Below, piece by piece: positions 61,010 through 64,000 of a DNA stretch of 64,000 nucleotides. This stretch comes from an uncultured Mollicutes bacterium (lineage in GTDB: Bacteria > Bacillota_I > Bacilli_A > Acholeplasmatales > Anaeroplasmataceae): the NCBI GenBank assembly GCA_900540175.1, contig UQFG01000001.1, positions 1 to 64,000 on the forward strand, read 5' to 3'. The notes under the pieces are model-generated. The model did not search any database, had not been told where the DNA came from, and saw nothing but the letters and a program-made list of their open reading frames with translations. Each line of letters begins with the position of its first letter. Position 1 is the stretch's first letter. The position numbers and the translations under genes were made by a program.

Positions 61010-61413
61010 TGGACATAGGTGAGCTGAACAGAAGAGTGGAAATTTTGAAATACTTCGTAAAGCGCGATGCCTACGGCGGTGAAGACGGAAGATGGCTTCC
61101 CGTAGGGCGTGTTTGGGCGAAAATCGAACCGGTGAGCGGAACGGAGTATTTCACGGCGCAGCAAGTCTCGGCAGAGACGGTCACAAAGATAACAATACGG
61201 TTTTATGCGGGCTTGGACGTCATGCACCGAATTCGCTACGCAGACAAACTGTATGAGATTATCGGTATCTCGGATGCGGATACAGCGCATCGATGGACGG
61301 TAATCAATTGTAAGGAGATGGTAGGCGATGGGCTACAGCGCAAAGCAACGGAAAGTCAAAGTGAGCATCGAGGGTGCGGATGCGATTGTAAAAGACCTCA
61401 AGGCGATGGATGA
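61009..61413 (+). CDS. Head-tail adaptor (head closure) protein
   Basis: A 134-aa SPP1 gp16-like head closure protein: LNRRVEILKY, WLPVGRVWAKIEPVSGTEYF, RIRYADKLYEIIGISD. The last ~25 residues are Cys/Gly-rich and lie in the 86-bp overlap with the next gene; they look like run-on sequence rather than part of the fold. Confidence 0.9.
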   Translation: MDIGELNRRVEILKYFVKRDAYGGEDGRWLPVGRVWAKIEPVSGTEYFTAQQVSAETVTKITIRFYAGLDVMHRIRYADKLYEIIGISDADTAHRWTVINCKEMVGDGLQRKATESQSEHRGCGCDCKRPQGDG

Positions 61414-61729
61414 CGCTGCGGCGGCTGTGCTGATGGACGGTGCAAAGAAGGGCGGGCAGATCGCCCTGGACGATGCAAGACAGAATTGCCCCGTGGATAC
61501 AGGGGCATTGAAAGCCAGTCTCGCAATGGCGGAGGATAAAGCGACGGCAACAAAAGCGACCGTAAAAGTGGACTATGATAAATCCATCCGATACGGGACA
61601 TTTGTGGAACTCGGCGCACGCGGGCGGCCCGGCAATCCGTTTTTGCGGAATGCGGTGGATAAGAATCTCGACCGCATCAACGATGCCATCGTCACGGAAA
61701 TTTCAAAAGCGGTGGGGAGAGAACTATGA
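61328..61729 (+). CDS. Tail component, HK97 gp10-like
   Basis: A 133-aa protein of the HK97 gp10 family (DARQNCPVDTGALKASL, then YGTFVELGARGRPGNPFLRNA). It participates in tail completion/terminator assembly. Overlaps both neighbours. Confidence 0.92.
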   Translation: MGYSAKQRKVKVSIEGADAIVKDLKAMDDAAAAVLMDGAKKGGQIALDDARQNCPVDTGALKASLAMAEDKATATKATVKVDYDKSIRYGTFVELGARGRPGNPFLRNAVDKNLDRINDAIVTEISKAVGREL

Positions 61730-62136
61730 AAGATATATGTCAAGCATTGTTTGAGTATTTGAGCAGTCGAGAAGAGATCGTCAGCCAAGTCGGAACGCGC
61801 ATATATCCCATTCTATTGCCGCAGGACGCACCATTGCCGTCCATCGTCTACGCGCCCGTTCTATGCAATTATGATTCCGCTTTGCAGGGCGATACAGGGT
61901 ATGTTCGGCAAACGATACAAATCATCTGCCATGCGCGGACTTTCAAATTGGCAAGAGAACTTTCCAGAGATATAAAGAGAAGTTTACAGGATTTTCACGG
62001 CGATATGTGCGGGCTGCACATACAAGCCGTGTTCATAAAATCGGATTACGAGTACGATGCGAACACTTCGCTCAAATTCTCAATGGACGAGTACATGACG
62101 AGCATTGAATTCGATATCCATTTCAACGAAAAGTAG
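61726..62136 (+). CDS. Tail completion protein, DUF3168/gp17-like
   Basis: A 136-aa protein in the position and with the pattern (ALFEYLSSREEIVSQVGTRIYP, LPSIVYAPV, QTIQIICHA) of gp17/DUF3168 tail completion proteins that cap the tail tube. ATGA overlap with gp10-like gene. Confidence 0.87.
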   Translation: MKDICQALFEYLSSREEIVSQVGTRIYPILLPQDAPLPSIVYAPVLCNYDSALQGDTGYVRQTIQIICHARTFKLARELSRDIKRSLQDFHGDMCGLHIQAVFIKSDYEYDANTSLKFSMDEYMTSIEFDIHFNEK

Positions 62137-62147
62137 GAGGAACAGAG

Positions 62148-62549
62148 ATGGCTGTTGCAGGAAAAAACGGAAAAGTCGTCATCGGCAGCGGAGCAGAGGA
62201 AAAAGTGGTCGGCATCAAGTCCTGGTCGCTCGAACTTTCGCTTGAGACGCTTGAAACAACCGCGCTCGGCGACGATTGGAAAAATTATATTGCGGGACTG
62301 AAAGAGTGGACGGCTTCGAGCGAAGGCGACTACGAAGTACCCGTGGATACGGAGGGACAGGCGGCGTTGCAGGATGCGTTCCTGAACGGTACGACCGTTG
62401 TCGTAAAACTCTATGTGGACGGAGTGAACTACTACCAGGGCGAGGCGTATATCAATAGCCTTTCCATCGAAGACCCCGTGGACGATGTCGTGTCTATCAG
62501 CATCGAGTTCACAGGCACGGGTGCGCTCACCTTTGAAACGGGCGAATAA
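62148..62549 (+). CDS. Major tail tube protein
   Basis: A 133-aa all-beta protein (NGKVVIGSGAEEKVVGIKSW, SLETLETTALGDDWKNYIAGL, DYEVPVDTEGQAALQDAF) with the simple tube-protein fold, expected in this position and size. GGAGGAAC precedes the ATG. Confidence 0.9.
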   Translation: MAVAGKNGKVVIGSGAEEKVVGIKSWSLELSLETLETTALGDDWKNYIAGLKEWTASSEGDYEVPVDTEGQAALQDAFLNGTTVVVKLYVDGVNYYQGEAYINSLSIEDPVDDVVSISIEFTGTGALTFETGE

Positions 62550-62560
62550 GGAGGTTGACT

Positions 62561-62866
62561 ATGAAAAAGGGTGTAACAATCGAACTGGATAAGCCGAGAA
62601 CTCTGCGGTATGGCATGAATGCTTTGGCTGCGATAGAAGACCTGTCGGGCAAGACGTTGATGTCCCTCGACCTCAACTCGGTGGGCATCAAAGACCTGCT
62701 CATCATCGTTTATGCGGGACTTTGCCACGAAGACAAATCCTTGTCGCTGGAACAGGTCGGTGACCTGCTCGACGAGTATTCGAATCTTTCGGACATCGCG
62801 GAAAAAGTCGGTGCGGCTCTGACGGAGGCATTCGGGAAACCGAAGGGAAGCGACAAGGGGGAATAA
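62561..62866 (+). CDS. Tail assembly chaperone, short form (G-type)
   Basis: A 101-aa protein (GVTIELDKPRTLRYGMNALAAIEDL) of the siphovirus tail chaperone type. AAGGAGG sets ATG 62561. The G5 run at 62857-62861 just before its stop allows slippage into the next frame, giving the longer GT-type chaperone. Confidence 0.87.
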   Translation: MKKGVTIELDKPRTLRYGMNALAAIEDLSGKTLMSLDLNSVGIKDLLIIVYAGLCHEDKSLSLEQVGDLLDEYSNLSDIAEKVGAALTEAFGKPKGSDKGE

Positions 62867-63180
62867 CGGCCGCCGACTTTGACTTGCCGGCTTTCTTGGA
62901 GCGGGCGGTGGTACAGTTCGGGATCGACCCGCTGATTGCGGGCGAATATACTCCCTACGAACTATATCTCATCGGCAAACAAATGCAGGAACAGAGTTAT
63001 CGGGAGTTCGAGAATGCCTTGACGGTGGCATGGCACACGGAGGCGTTTGCAAGACAACGTCGGCTACCGAAGCTCGAAAAACTATTAAAGGATGCTCGAA
63101 AACCGCCCAGGAAAACCGACAGCAGGAGCGACGCTATCCTTAAAGCAATGGCGGCGGCAAAGGGAGTAATTATCAAATAA
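62857..63180 (+). CDS. Tail assembly chaperone, frameshift (T) extension
   Basis: The open frame lies -1 relative to the upstream gene, has no ATG start or ribosome site, and continues in frame as AADFDLPAFLERAVVQFGI to the stop at 63180. A -1 slip of the Gly codon in AAG-GGG-GAA (P-site GGG back to GGG) would fuse it to the short form (~208 aa). This is the usual gpG/gpGT arrangement of tailed phages. Confidence 0.85.
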   Translation, partial: GGITAADFDLPAFLERAVVQFGIDPLIAGEYTPYELYLIGKQMQEQSYREFENALTVAWHTEAFARQRRLPKLEKLLKDARKPPRKTDSRSDAILKAMAAAKGVIIK

Positions 63181-63195
63181 CAGGGAGGGGAACGC

Positions 63196-64000
63196 ATGGC
63201 AATCATTCGCAACTTGGTCGTCAAGATCGCGGCAGACATCTCCTCTCTTTCAAAAGGATTGCAGACGGCACAAAAGCAAATCCAAAAGGTATCATCGGTA
63301 TTTTCAAGAGCGGGGACGAAACTCACGGCAGGGATAACGGCTCCGCTTCTTGCGCTTGGCGGTTCAGCCATCAATATATCGAGGTCGTTTGAGCAGAGTA
63401 TGGCAAACGCCGCATCTGTTGCAATGGCGACCGGGGATGAACTCCAAGCCATGACCGACCTTGCTCGTGAGATGGGCGCGAAGACGGTCTTTTCGGCGTC
63501 CGAAGCTGCCGATGCATTGTACTATATGGCGTCTGCGGGCTATAAGTTGGACGAGATGACACAGTCTATCGAGGCAACGCTGAACCTCGCTTCGGCAACA
63601 CAAAGCGATTTGGCGTTTACGACAGATACGGTCGTTGCGGCATTGAACCAGTTCCAACTTGGTGCGGCGGGCGCAGAGAGGGTAGCCAACGTGTATGCGG
63701 CGGCAATCGGCGCATCCCAGGCTGACATGGAAAAGCTTGCCTTTTCCATGAACTATGTCGGACCTGTCGCTAACAGTCTCGGATGGGAAATCGAGGAAGT
63801 CGTCGGAGCATTGTCGGTATTATACGATGCGGGCTATGATGGCTCGATGGCAGGTACTTCGTTGCGCCAGTCGCTTGTTGCGCTTATGAACCCGACGGCG
63901 GCGGCTCTGAAGATTTTTGACGAGTTGGGCGTTAGCGTGGAGCAGCTTGACCCGACGACAAACGACCTCGCATCAATCCTCGACACGCTCTCAAACGCTG
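63196..64000 (+). CDS. Tape measure protein, 3' end outside window
   Basis: 268 codons are visible with no stop. N-terminal IAADISSLSKGLQTAQKQIQKVSSVFSRAG coiled coil, then a tape-measure core (ATGDELQAMTDLAREMGAKTVFSASEAADALYYMASAGY) typical of TMP repeats. It sets tail length and enters the cell during injection. GGGAGGGG precedes ATG 63196. Confidence 0.95.
   Translation, partial: MAIIRNLVVKIAADISSLSKGLQTAQKQIQKVSSVFSRAGTKLTAGITAPLLALGGSAINISRSFEQSMANAASVAMATGDELQAMTDLAREMGAKTVFSASEAADALYYMASAGYKLDEMTQSIEATLNLASATQSDLAFTTDTVVAALNQFQLGAAGAERVANVYAAAIGASQADMEKLAFSMNYVGPVANSLGWEIEEVVGALSVLYDAGYDGSMAGTSLRQSLVALMNPTAAALKIFDELGVSVEQLDPTTNDLASILDTLSNA

Overview
The window joins a stretch of low-to-medium G+C Bacillota chromosome (about 1-18960) to the left part of a large integrated element, mostly a tailed-phage (siphovirus-like, HK97-type) prophage, which runs off the right edge inside the tape-measure gene. 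Core genes (rpsB-tsf-pyrH-frr, cdsA-dxr-rseP, trmFO-xerC, rlmD) have Bacilli/Erysipelotrichia-like sequences and order. TGA is used as a stop (for example at the end of trmFO), so this is not a UGA=Trp mollicute. I cannot name the species.

Host part. A giant repeat-built protein (open at the left edge) is followed by a nitroreductase, trmFO, a XerC-type recombinase, a lipoprotein, the rpsB-tsf / pyrH-frr translation cluster, cdsA-dxr-rseP, a GH43-like glycosidase and rlmD. uppS, usually between frr and cdsA, is absent from that position.

Element left end and defence block (about 18960-35520). The 3' end of rlmD is the probable attachment site. It is followed by an unknown 472-aa protein, a short large-serine-recombinase and a small partner. 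Next comes a WYL regulator, a membrane-anchored protein and an XRE regulator, then a type I restriction-modification locus of unusual design: HsdR, an ADP-ribosylglycohydrolase-HsdM fusion, a second HsdM, a half-size HsdS, a full-size HsdS, a tyrosine recombinase, and two promoterless target-recognition cassettes. The cassettes and the active hsdS share perfect 23-bp direct repeats. This is the most novel-looking system in the window: a type I system apparently able to swap its second recognition domain by excision/insertion rather than by inversion.

Phage early/replication block (35530-45220). A LexA-like repressor with a near-perfect SOS box, three small zinc-ribbon proteins, a DeoR-type regulator, an SNF2 helicase, an HNH/AP2 fusion, a putative ssDNA-associated protein split by a C7 run, a primase-helicase, a ~490-bp array of degenerate 30-bp-period repeats (candidate origin), a VRR-NUC nuclease and a sigma/ArpU-like regulator.

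Phage modification and late block (45390-64000). HNH, TerS, a C5-cytosine methyltransferase, a PAPS-reductase-like protein, MetK, a sigma factor, a divergent XRE repressor with a 12-bp inverted-repeat operator, an amidoligase/gamma-glutamylcyclotransferase pair, TerL, a ParB-methyltransferase, small ORFs, then portal, protease, capsid, connectors, tail tube, frameshifted tail chaperone and tape measure. Three intergenic sites share a promoter-like pattern (TGGRCT-N17-TATTGT).
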